DNA of 5,921 bases from contig JAOPZD010000415.1 in assembly GCA_025964295.1 (NCBI GenBank), positions 1 to 5,921 of the forward strand, in the 5' to 3' direction. The stretch comes from Conexibacter sp. (GTDB taxonomy: Bacteria > Actinomycetota > Thermoleophilia > Solirubrobacterales > Solirubrobacteraceae). The notes under the pieces were generated by a model. The model was not told the DNA's origin. It worked only from the letters and a program-made list of their open reading frames with translations, and did no database searches. The position numbers and the translations under genes are program-made. Position 1 is the first letter of the stretch, and each line of letters starts with the position of its first letter. Shown here in pieces: positions 1-5,568 of this stretch.

Positions 1-1
1 C

Positions 2-922
2 CTCGTGCAGGCGCAGCGCGCCCTCTTCGTCGCGGCCCCGCAGCGCGTGCACGAGCGCCGACCCGAGCGTGACCAGCGCGCGGGACTCGAGCCCGGCGTC
101 GCCGGCGGCGGCCGCCTCGGCGCAGGCGTGGCGCATGATCTCGATCCCCGGCTCGATCGCGCCGGCCTCGAGCGCCGCCTCCCCCGCTTCGAGCTGGGCG
201 AGCGCCGCCTCGGCGTCGCCGACCGCGGCGCCGGGCAACGCGAGCGGCTCGCGGGCCGCGAGCCGCAGCTCGGGGCCGGCGGCGATCCCGAGCTCGCCGA
301 TCAGCAGCGCCTCGCACTCGGCCAGCTGCCGGTTGGCGTCGGCCTGCCGTCCGCTGCGGGCCAGGCAGCGGATCAGCAGCTCCTGGGCCGGCTGGTCGAG
401 CGGATCCCGGGCGACCAGGTCGGTGGCGAGCTCGGTGGCGCCGTCGAGGTCGCCCGCTGCCAACCGGGCGACGGCCTCGTCGTGGGCCAGCGCGCGAGCG
501 GCCCCGGCGAGCGATCGGCGCATGACCCCGAGCCACGACTCGAACGCCGCGCTGGAGGGGAACGTCATGCCCTCCAGCAGCTCGCCGTCCAGCCCGGCGG
601 CGCCCATCACGTCGACCGACACCTCGGCGGGAAGTCGCAGCTCGAGCGGGTCGCCCCGCGCCGACTCCGGGCTGCCGAGCGTCCGGCGCAGGTCCGCCAA
701 CGTCCAGCGCAGCGCTCCGAGCGGGTCGTCGGCCTCCGAGAACAGCAGGGATGCGACGCGCGTGCGCGGCGGCGGCCGCTCCGAGAGCAGCAGATAGGTC
801 AGCAACGCCCAGGTCTTGCGGCCGCGCGGCGGGGCGAGCGCGACGCCGTCTCGCACGATCCCAGGCCTGCCGAGCAAGCGGATCGCGACGTGTGTGCTCT
901 CCTCGGACTTGCTCTCGTGCAT
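2..922 (-). CDS. BTAD/SARP-family transcriptional activator, N-terminal part (runs off left edge)
   Basis: Partial gene, 307 residues visible, with no stop codon before the left edge. Residues about 12-100 form an OmpR-like winged-helix DNA-binding domain of the SARP/AfsR type: VAIRLLGRPG, then RGRKTWALLTYLLL, LLF, and ALRWTLADLRRTLG. Residues about 101-230 are a bacterial transcriptional activation domain (BTAD), with the typical LVARDPLDQPAQELLIRCLA, RSGRQADANRQL and ELGIAAGPELR. From about residue 235 the sequence is Ala/Leu/Glu-rich helical and looks like TPR repeats (ALVTLGSALVHALRGRDEEG). No P-loop ATPase follows the BTAD within the visible part, so this looks like a SARP-plus-TPR protein. 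Such proteins are cytosolic DNA-binding activators, but the target is unknown. I chose ATG at 920-922; an in-frame GTG at 950-952 has a better-placed AGGAAG upstream and would add ten residues. The gene is divergent from the DUF4242 gene, 23 bp away. The family call is firm; the start is less so. Confidence 0.9.
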   Translation of the reverse strand, partial: MHESKSEESTHVAIRLLGRPGIVRDGVALAPPRGRKTWALLTYLLLSERPPPRTRVASLLFSEADDPLGALRWTLADLRRTLGSPESARGDPLELRLPAEVSVDVMGAAGLDGELLEGMTFPSSAAFESWLGVMRRSLAGAARALAHDEAVARLAAGDLDGATELATDLVARDPLDQPAQELLIRCLARSGRQADANRQLAECEALLIGELGIAAGPELRLAAREPLALPGAAVGDAEAALAQLEAGEAALEAGAIEPGIEIMRHACAEAAAAGDAGLESRALVTLGSALVHALRGRDEEGALRLHE

Positions 923-945
923 GTCGGCCGTGCGAGACTCCCCCG
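923..945. promoter_or_regulatory. Compact divergent control region between BTAD regulator and DUF4242 gene
   Basis: Only 23 bp separate the two ATG codons. Promoters for each gene must therefore extend into the first codons of the other, and RNA polymerase binding for the two directions should compete. A purine-rich GGGGGAG (minus strand, 944 to 938) lies 15 nt ahead of the regulator's ATG, rather far for a ribosome site. A weak GAGACT (934-939) lies where a -10 box for a leaderless DUF4242 transcript would be. Layout is seen directly; promoter positions are inference. Confidence 0.4.
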
Positions 946-1209
946 ATGCCACGTTACTTCCTGGAGCGCATGGTCGGGGACGTCACGCGCGACGAGCTCG
1001 ACGCCATCGCCGCACGCTCCCAGGAGATCCGCGCGGAGCGCTATCCCCAGGTCACCTGGGAGCACACGCACGTCGTGCGCTCCGAAGAGGGCATGCGGGC
1101 GTTCTGCCTCTACGAGTCGCCCGACGCCGAGAGCGTCAAGCAGCACGCCGCGGAGCTGGGACTGCCGCTCGAGCGCTTCTACGAGGTGGAGACCGACCTC
1201 TCGCCGTGA
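946..1209 (+). CDS. DUF4242 domain small protein
   Basis: Complete 87-residue protein, about the usual length for the DUF4242 family (ferredoxin-like alpha/beta fold; a Streptomyces member, SCO4226, is described as nickel-binding). Visible signatures are the opening MPRYFLERM, the helix DELDAIAARSQEIRAE, the strand WEHTHVVRSEEGMRAFCLYE and the ending GLPLERFYEVE. Possible metal ligands are H40, H42, C54 and H67, but I cannot say which, if any, bind. There is no signal peptide or membrane span, so it is probably cytosolic. ATG 946 is chosen because homology begins right there; no Shine-Dalgarno sequence is visible, so translation may be leaderless. It lies divergent to the BTAD regulator, which is a natural candidate for its regulator. 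Function is unknown; the family assignment is fairly safe. Confidence 0.85.
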   Translation: MPRYFLERMVGDVTRDELDAIAARSQEIRAERYPQVTWEHTHVVRSEEGMRAFCLYESPDAESVKQHAAELGLPLERFYEVETDLSP

Positions 1210-1233
1210 GGAGGCGGCCGGGCGGCGGCCTCC
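1210..1233 (+). terminator. Possible hairpin terminator after DUF4242 gene
   Basis: Immediately after the TGA, GGAGGC (1210-1215) pairs with GCCTCC (1228-1233), enclosing a 12-nt GC-rich loop. A competing inner pairing GGCC/GGCC is possible. No T-run follows, as is common in high-GC actinobacteria, so its role as a terminator is only plausible. Confidence 0.35.
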
Positions 1234-1286
1234 GTCGGCGAGCGGCTCGCGCGTGTTGGTCGCCGAGAGCGCGCCGGTCGCGGGCC

Positions 1287-1302
1287 TCCCCCGTCTGGGG
1301 GA
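1287..1302. repeat. Perfect 16-bp palindrome in the leader of the GGDEF/HD-GYP gene
   Basis: TCCCCC GTCT GGGGGA: a perfect 6-bp inverted repeat around a 4-nt centre, 96 bp upstream of the GTG start at 1398. It could be a dimeric regulator's binding site or, in RNA, a tight stem with a tetraloop. There is no U-run after it. It is the cleanest of several inverted repeats in the 1210-1397 gap; others are CCGACG/CGTCGG (1319-1324 with 1336-1341) and GGCGCC repeated about 20 nt apart around 1330-1355. No known riboswitch core is recognisable. Confidence 0.45.
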
Positions 1303-1397
1303 CCGCCCTGTCAGAGCACCGACGAACGTGGCGCCCGTCGGCCCGCAGGGCGCCCGCAGACTTCAGCCAGGAGGTCGCGCGGCCGAGTCACCGGGTA

Positions 1398-3392
1398 GTG
1401 CCTCTCCGCTCCGCACACGTGCTCGCGCTGACCTTCGGCGGCCTGGTCCTCGGCCTGGTCGTCTACCTCGCGCGCCTGATCGGCGGTCTCGACCTCGGGA
1501 CGTCGACGCTGAGCAATGACGCGCTCTACACCGGCATCGAGGTCGTCGCCGTGGTGCTGGTGGCGTGGCGCGCGCTCGCCGGTCCGGGGCAGCGCAAGGC
1601 CTGGACGGCGCTGGCGATCTACGCCGCGCTGTGGTCGGCCGGCGACCTCGGCTGGACGTTGCACTTCGATGCCGAGGCCCACCCGCCGTTCCCGAACTGG
1701 ACCGACGCCCTGTACGTGGCCTCCTACGGCTTCGCCTACGTGGGGATCGGCCTCCTGCTGCGTGCGCGCTCCGGCGCGATCCGGGCGTCGCTGTGGCTCG
1801 ACGGCCTCATCGCCGGGCTCGCGCTCGGCGCGCTGTGCGCGGCGCTGTTCCTCGAGCCCGTCCTGGACTCCGCCGCGGGCTCGAGCTCGGCGGTCGCGAT
1901 CACGCTGGCCTATCCCGTGTTGGACGTGGTCCTGCTGTGCCTCGTCGGCGTCGCCTTCGGGGTGGGCAGCTGGAAGCCCGGACCGCTGTGGGCGGCGCTG
2001 GGTCTGGCGCTGGCGACGTCGGCCGTGGGCGACGCCGCCTACAGCTGGCAGGAGGCCAACGGCACCTACACGGTCAGCGCGTGGCTCAACGCCACCTGGC
2101 CGACGGCGCTCGCGCTGCTCGCCGGCGCCGCGTGGGCCCCGGCCGGTCGCCGCCTGCAGGCGCGGGACGGGGACGGGGACGGCGTCTTCGCGGTCCCCGC
2201 GCTCTTCGCCGCCCTCTCGCTGGGCGTGCTCGTCGCGTCGAGCTCGCGTGACGTCGGCGGTCTGGCCGTCATCGCCGCCGCCGCGGCGCTGGCCACGGCG
2301 GGGCTGCGCGGCTGGCTGACGCACCGGGAGAACGTCGCGCTGCTGCGGCGCAGCCGCCACGAGGCCCTCGAGGACGGGCTGACCGGGCTGCCCAACCGCC
2401 GGCGCCTGATGCTCGATCTGCGCCAGGCCCTGGGATCGGGCCACGACGACCCTTCGACCCTGGTGTTCTTCGACCTCGACGGCTTCAAGGGCTACAACGA
2501 CAACTTCGGCCACGGAGCGGGCGACGCGCTCCTGGCTCGGCTGGGCCTCGCGCTCGCGCAGAGCGTCGCCCGGGCCGGCACGGCGTACCGGCTCGGCGGC
2601 GATGAGTTCTGCGTGCTCTTCGCGTGCGACGCGACGCGCGACGCTCCGGCGGTCCTGCGGGCCGCCCGCGCGCTGTCGGAGTCGGGCGAGGGGTTCTCGA
2701 TCTCCACGTCCTACGGGTTGGTCTCCCTGCCGAAGGAGGCGCCCACGCCGAGCGCCGCGCTGCAGCTGGCCGACGAGCGCATGTACGGGCACAAGGGCAC
2801 CCGCCGCGGCTCGCCGGGCAGCCAGGGCCGCGACCTGCTGATCCAAGTCCTCCGTGAACGCGCGCCCGACCTCGAGGAGCACGTCGACGACGTCGGCGTC
2901 CTGGCGCTGGCCGTCGGCCGCGAGCTCGGGCTGGACGTCGAGGCCCTGGATGAGATCGCCCGGGCGGCCGAGCTGCACGACGTCGGCAAGATCGCCGTGC
3001 CAGAGGCGATCCTGAACAAGCCGGGCCCGCTGGACGACGCCGAGTGGGAGGTCATGCGCCAGCACACGATCGTCGGCGAGCGCATCCTGGCCGCGGCGCC
3101 GTCGCTGCGTCCGGTCGGCCGGCTCGTGCGCTCCAGCCACGAGCGGTGGGACGGCAGCGGCTACCCGGACGGCCTCGCGGGCGAGCGCATCCCGCTCGGC
3201 GCGCGGATCATCGCCGTCTGCGACGCCTTCGACGCCATGCGCCAGATCCGCGCCTACGCAGGGTCGATGACCGAGGGCGACGCCCTCGCCGAGCTGCACC
3301 GCTGCGCCGGCACGCAGTTCGATCCGCAGGTCGTCGCCGCGTTCGCCGGCGTGATGGAGGCCGGGGCGGGCCGGACGCTGCGCGTTGCGTGA
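1398..3392 (+). CDS. Membrane-bound GGDEF / HD-GYP dual-domain protein (c-di-GMP synthesis and breakdown)
   Basis: 664 residues. Residues 1-305 hold about ten hydrophobic spans (roughly 7-29, 43-63, 69-89, 104-122, 132-154, 165-189, 197-212, 228-247, 263-281, 285-305), a sensor of no family I can name. Residues about 320-468 are a GGDEF domain: DGLTGLPNRR (326-335), metal Asp in FFDLDGFKGYND (D359), FGHGAGD, and intact GGDEF at 400-404, so diguanylate cyclase activity is expected. The product-inhibition RxxD site is absent: residues 391-394 read ARAG. Residues about 485-655 are an HD-GYP phosphodiesterase domain: H495, HDVGK (527-531), H556, HERWDGSGYP (581-590), D609. The usual HHE is SHE here (S580), and the usual RPY is RAY. 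GTG 1398 is the first plausible start directly before the first span; the only strong AGGAGG (1369-1374) is 23 nt away, too far to be convincing. No usable in-frame start lies further upstream. It would link a membrane signal to c-di-GMP level; net direction cannot be told. Confidence 0.93.
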   Translation: MPLRSAHVLALTFGGLVLGLVVYLARLIGGLDLGTSTLSNDALYTGIEVVAVVLVAWRALAGPGQRKAWTALAIYAALWSAGDLGWTLHFDAEAHPPFPNWTDALYVASYGFAYVGIGLLLRARSGAIRASLWLDGLIAGLALGALCAALFLEPVLDSAAGSSSAVAITLAYPVLDVVLLCLVGVAFGVGSWKPGPLWAALGLALATSAVGDAAYSWQEANGTYTVSAWLNATWPTALALLAGAAWAPAGRRLQARDGDGDGVFAVPALFAALSLGVLVASSSRDVGGLAVIAAAAALATAGLRGWLTHRENVALLRRSRHEALEDGLTGLPNRRRLMLDLRQALGSGHDDPSTLVFFDLDGFKGYNDNFGHGAGDALLARLGLALAQSVARAGTAYRLGGDEFCVLFACDATRDAPAVLRAARALSESGEGFSISTSYGLVSLPKEAPTPSAALQLADERMYGHKGTRRGSPGSQGRDLLIQVLRERAPDLEEHVDDVGVLALAVGRELGLDVEALDEIARAAELHDVGKIAVPEAILNKPGPLDDAEWEVMRQHTIVGERILAAAPSLRPVGRLVRSSHERWDGSGYPDGLAGERIPLGARIIAVCDAFDAMRQIRAYAGSMTEGDALAELHRCAGTQFDPQVVAAFAGVMEAGAGRTLRVA

Positions 3393-3407
3393 CGGACTGA
3401 CCGGCCC

Positions 3408-3436
3408 TTGTGGTCGGCGGCCGCGGCGGCCATGCT
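3408..3436 (+). promoter_or_regulatory. Weak candidate promoter for a leaderless methyltransferase transcript
   Basis: TTGTGG (3408-3413) and CATGCT (3431-3436) are 17 nt apart, and transcription would begin about six bases on, at the ATG at 3443. Each box matches consensus at only three of six positions. The absence of any Shine-Dalgarno sequence before 3443 fits leaderless translation. Read-through from the preceding gene, 50 bp upstream with no clear terminator, is an alternative. Confidence 0.2.
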
Positions 3437-3442
3437 CCCGCC

Positions 3443-4201
3443 ATGGGCGACGGGGCCACCTGGGACGCCGGCGAGCGCAAGCGCCACGCGCTGGAGCTGT
3501 TCTCCGGGCTGCCCCGGCACTACGACCGCGCCGGCGCGGCGCTGAGCTTCGGGCAGGACCCGCGCTGGCGCCGCGCGCTGGTGGCCGCGGTGCGCGCCGA
3601 CCGGCGGGACCGCGTGCTCGACGTCGCGACCGGCACGGGCATGGTCGCCGAGGCGCTCGTGCGGCGCTACGGGTGCACGGTGGTGGGGCTGGACCAGAGC
3701 GAGGCCATGCTCGCCCGCGCGCGCGCCCGGGTGCAGCGCGACGAGCGGCTGGCGTCGCGGGTCTCGCTGGTGACCGGAGAGGCCGAGCGGCTGCCCTTCG
3801 CCGACGGCGCCTTCGACCACCTGACCTTCACCTACCTGCTGCGCTACGTGGACGACCCGGCCGCGACGCTGGGCGAGCTCGCCCGCGTCGTGGCGCCCGG
3901 CGGCCGCGTCGCGTCGCTGGAGTTCGGCGTCCCGTCGGCGCCCGTCTGGCGCGCGCTGTGGACGGCCTACGTGCGGATCGGGCTGCCGGCGCTCGGCCGG
4001 CTGGTGTCGCCCGAGTGGCGCGACACCGGGGCGTTCCTGGCGCGCAGCATCCCGGCGTTCTACGCCGACCGCCCGCTGACCGCGCTCGCGGCGCTGTGGG
4101 AGCGGGCCGGGATCGCCGAGGTGCAGGTGCGGCCGATGAGCTTCGGCGCGGGCGTGGTGATGTGGGGCACCCGGGCCGATGACCGCGCGCAGACCGCTTG
4201 A
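3443..4201 (+). CDS. UbiE/MenG-like class I SAM-dependent methyltransferase
   Basis: 252 residues, close to the usual UbiE/MenG length. The N-terminus has the family layout LFSGLPRHYDRAGAALSFG followed by DPRWRRALV (residues 19-47), though the Asn usual after YD is not conserved. Motif I, the SAM-binding loop, is VLDVATGTG (58-66); motif II ends in D84 (VGLDQSEAML); then GEAERLPFADGAFD (112-125), and the post-motif ELARVVAPGGR. The C-terminal half keeps the UbiE-like SIPAFYADRPLTALAALWE and AGV(V) ending near 236. UbiE/MenG enzymes methylate the ring of demethylmenaquinone or a ubiquinone precursor at the membrane surface. Whether this one does, or acts on another isoprenoid or lipid, cannot be told: there are no other menaquinone genes in the window. 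ATG 3443 is preferred over the in-frame GTG 3410, since it starts close to conserved sequence. The 3' end overlaps the next gene by 23 bp. Confidence 0.85.
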   Translation: MGDGATWDAGERKRHALELFSGLPRHYDRAGAALSFGQDPRWRRALVAAVRADRRDRVLDVATGTGMVAEALVRRYGCTVVGLDQSEAMLARARARVQRDERLASRVSLVTGEAERLPFADGAFDHLTFTYLLRYVDDPAATLGELARVVAPGGRVASLEFGVPSAPVWRALWTAYVRIGLPALGRLVSPEWRDTGAFLARSIPAFYADRPLTALAALWERAGIAEVQVRPMSFGAGVVMWGTRADDRAQTA

Positions 4202-4916
4202 CCGGCCGGCGTTCTACGCGCTGCGGCCGGGTGGCTGGCGCGACCTGCTGACGCTGCTGCATCCGCCCTACACGGCCTGGCACCTCAGCTACGTCGCGTT
4301 CGGGGCCGCCGCGGCGCCGGCCGTGCATGACGACCGCCTGGCGGCGACGCTGCTGGCGTTCTTCCTCGGGGTCGGCGTGAGCGCCCACGCGCTGGACGAG
4401 CTCGCCGGGCGCCCGCTGGGGACGCTGCTCTCGGACCGCGTGCTCGTCGGGGTGGCGGCGGCGGGCCTCGTCGGTGCGGTGACCGTCGGGATCGTCGGCG
4501 CGATCGTCGTGTCGGCCGGGCTCGCCGCGTTCGTGGCGGCCGGCGCGTTCATCCTGTTGGCCTACAACCTGGAGCTGTTCGGCGGGCGCTTCCACTCGGA
4601 CTTCTGGTTCGCGCTGGCCTGGGGCGCCTTCCCGGCCCTGACGAGCTACTGGATCAACGCCCAGCAGGTGCGCGTCCAGGGGCTGCTGGTGGCGGCCGGA
4701 TGCTTCGGGCTCAGCGTGGCCCAGCGCCGGCTGAGCTCGCCGGTGCGCGAGCTGCGGCGCCGCACCGTGTCGCTCACCGGTCGCCAGGAGCTCGCGGACG
4801 GGACGCTGCGCGAGCTCGACGTGGCGGCGCTCGCGGCGCCGCTGGACGGCGCGCTGCGCGCGTGCGCGGCGGCCCTGGTCCTGCTCAGCGCCGGGCTGCT
4901 CATCCCCCGCCTCTGA
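4179..4916 (+). CDS. Polytopic membrane protein, distantly UbiA-like, of unknown function
   Basis: 245 residues with about six to seven hydrophobic spans (roughly 32-50, 53-70, 88-110, 112-130, 140-160, 165-182, 225-243). The layout recalls the UbiA prenyltransferase superfamily: after the second span comes HALDELAGRPLGT (70-82), placed like the UbiA NDxxDxxxxxRP loop, and then AYNLELFGGRFHSDFWFALA (128-147), which recalls the UbiA YSxxLK...GN segment. However, the NDxxD aspartates are reduced to D73/E74, no second Asp-rich motif is evident, and the protein is shorter than the roughly 290 residues usual for UbiA. It may be a divergent prenyltransferase, a non-catalytic relative, or something else. 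I recall HALDELxGRPL proteins as conserved hypotheticals in actinobacteria, without a function. ATG 4179 overlaps the methyltransferase gene by 23 bp, which implies co-transcription and probable translational coupling. It ends 17 bp inside the convergent gene. Confidence 0.8.
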   Translation: MTARRPLDRPAFYALRPGGWRDLLTLLHPPYTAWHLSYVAFGAAAAPAVHDDRLAATLLAFFLGVGVSAHALDELAGRPLGTLLSDRVLVGVAAAGLVGAVTVGIVGAIVVSAGLAAFVAAGAFILLAYNLELFGGRFHSDFWFALAWGAFPALTSYWINAQQVRVQGLLVAAGCFGLSVAQRRLSSPVRELRRRTVSLTGRQELADGTLRELDVAALAAPLDGALRACAAALVLLSAGLLIPRL

Positions 4917-5445
4917 CCGCGGTCGCGCGCTGGGCGGCGAGGGTCAGCGGCTCGGCGGCCACGAGGCCCTGGAAGGCCGCGATGAACGGTCCGAAGGCGC
5001 GCAGGTACACGCGCGCGCGACGGTCGACCGCCGCGATGCGAACCTCGCTGATCAGCGATGCTCCGTGACCGGTCGCCTGCGCCCAGTTGGCGAACAGCAC
5101 GCGGACCGTGCCGGGCTCGCTCCAGGCCCGGAAGGCCTCGGGACCGGTCAGCGGCGTGAACTGGCCGCGCACGCTCCAGATCCGCCCGCACAGCCCCGAC
5201 AGCCGGAACGCGGGGCCGTCGGCGAGGACGGCGAACGGCGCGCTGCGAAAGAGCTCGTCGAACGACGCCCCGGGCGCGACGCCCGCGATCCGGGCCGGGA
5301 TCAGGCGGCCCAGGACCCGGCACTCCTGCAGGCGCACGGTCCCGGCGGCGGCCCACAGCTCGCGCTCGCCGACCGCGGCGTCGCGGCGATGGCGCGTGCG
5401 GACGAGCGGCGCGTCGATCCAGCGATCGAGATCGGGGACGGCCAT
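4900..5445 (-). CDS. Small cytosolic protein, possibly SRPBCC/DUF2867-like
   Basis: 181 residues. The N-terminus DLDRWIDAPLVRTRHRRDA leads into ELWAAAGTVRL (39-49), a central LFRSAPFAVLADGPAFRLSG and GRIWSVRGQF, and a C-terminal SEVRIAAVDRRARVYLRAFG followed by PFIAAFQGLV. This alternation of strands ending in a long helix is like SRPBCC (START/Bet v1-type) proteins or DUF2867, which often bind hydrophobic ligands; the assignment is tentative and no catalytic residues are known. There are no membrane spans and no signal peptide. ATG at 5443-5445 is chosen; the in-frame TTG at 5473-5475 lies inside the palindrome 5459-5477 and would add a cysteine-containing, unconserved-looking tail of ten residues. 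No clear ribosome site is seen. The 3' end overlaps the plus-strand membrane-protein gene by 17 bp. It lies downstream of the ferredoxin-reductase-like gene on the same strand, so the two may cooperate. The palindrome suggests its own control. Confidence 0.75.
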   Translation of the reverse strand: MAVPDLDRWIDAPLVRTRHRRDAAVGERELWAAAGTVRLQECRVLGRLIPARIAGVAPGASFDELFRSAPFAVLADGPAFRLSGLCGRIWSVRGQFTPLTGPEAFRAWSEPGTVRVLFANWAQATGHGASLISEVRIAAVDRRARVYLRAFGPFIAAFQGLVAAEPLTLAAQRATAVRGGG

Positions 5446-5458
5446 GGGGCACCGACCA

Positions 5459-5477
5459 GTTTGACAAAGTGTCAAAC
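5459..5477. promoter_or_regulatory. Perfect 19-bp palindrome, likely repressor operator
   Basis: GTTTGACA AAG TGTCAAAC: an exact 8-bp inverted repeat around a 3-nt centre, 13 bp upstream of the ATG at 5445. It is a sharp AT-rich island in very GC-rich surroundings. Size and shape fit a dimeric regulator such as the TetR or MarR type (inference). TTGACA within it also matches a -35 hexamer on both strands, but no good -10 box follows at 17 nt in either direction. Confidence 0.65.
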
Positions 5478-5568
5478 CGTGAGCGCGCCGTCCCGCAGCC
5501 GCACGGCCCCGGGCGCGATCGCCCGCGCGCGCTCGCCTTCGTCCGGCGCTTCGCGTGAGCCGTCCCCG
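5478..5568. other. Rest of the gap between the ferredoxin-type and SRPBCC-like genes
   Basis: About 90 bp of GC-rich sequence between the stop of the right-hand gene (5569-5571) and the operator. It contains CGCGC-rich runs but no clear hairpin with a T-run and no recognisable promoter. On the minus strand a short open frame crosses it and ends with TGA at 5474 to 5472, inside the palindrome. It has no ATG, so I do not call it a gene. Confidence 0.4.

Noticed and set aside
816..1397. Upstream extension of the GGDEF/HD-GYP frame to 816
   Set aside because: The extension overlaps DUF4242 in another frame, reads as Arg-rich nonsense, and would put about 194 unrelated residues before the first membrane span.
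1210..1397. c-di-GMP riboswitch in the leader of the c-di-GMP gene
   Set aside because: I looked for the conserved GEMM core and its tetraloop-receptor bases and found none; only simple inverted repeats are present.
5..1519. Long plus-strand open frame across the left third
   Set aside because: Its translation is Arg/Pro/Gly-rich with no family resemblance, while the opposite strand (2-922) reads a clear BTAD regulator and 946-1209 reads DUF4242. It is an antisense shadow typical of high GC.
1311..3299. 662-codon minus-strand open frame opposite the GGDEF/HD-GYP gene
   Set aside because: Composition is Arg/Gln/Gly-rich low complexity with no motifs; the plus strand has intact GGDEF and HD-GYP signatures over the same bases.
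5443..5475. TTG 5473-5475 as start of the SRPBCC-like gene
   Set aside because: It lies inside the perfect palindrome and has no ribosome site; ATG 5445 is better.
5472..5568. Short minus-strand frame ending APGAVRLRDGALTV with its stop inside the palindrome
   Set aside because: It reads somewhat protein-like, but has no ATG and only one internal GTG, overlaps no known domain, and open frames of about 30 codons are common at this GC. It could be the remnant of a frameshifted gene end, but nothing supports that.
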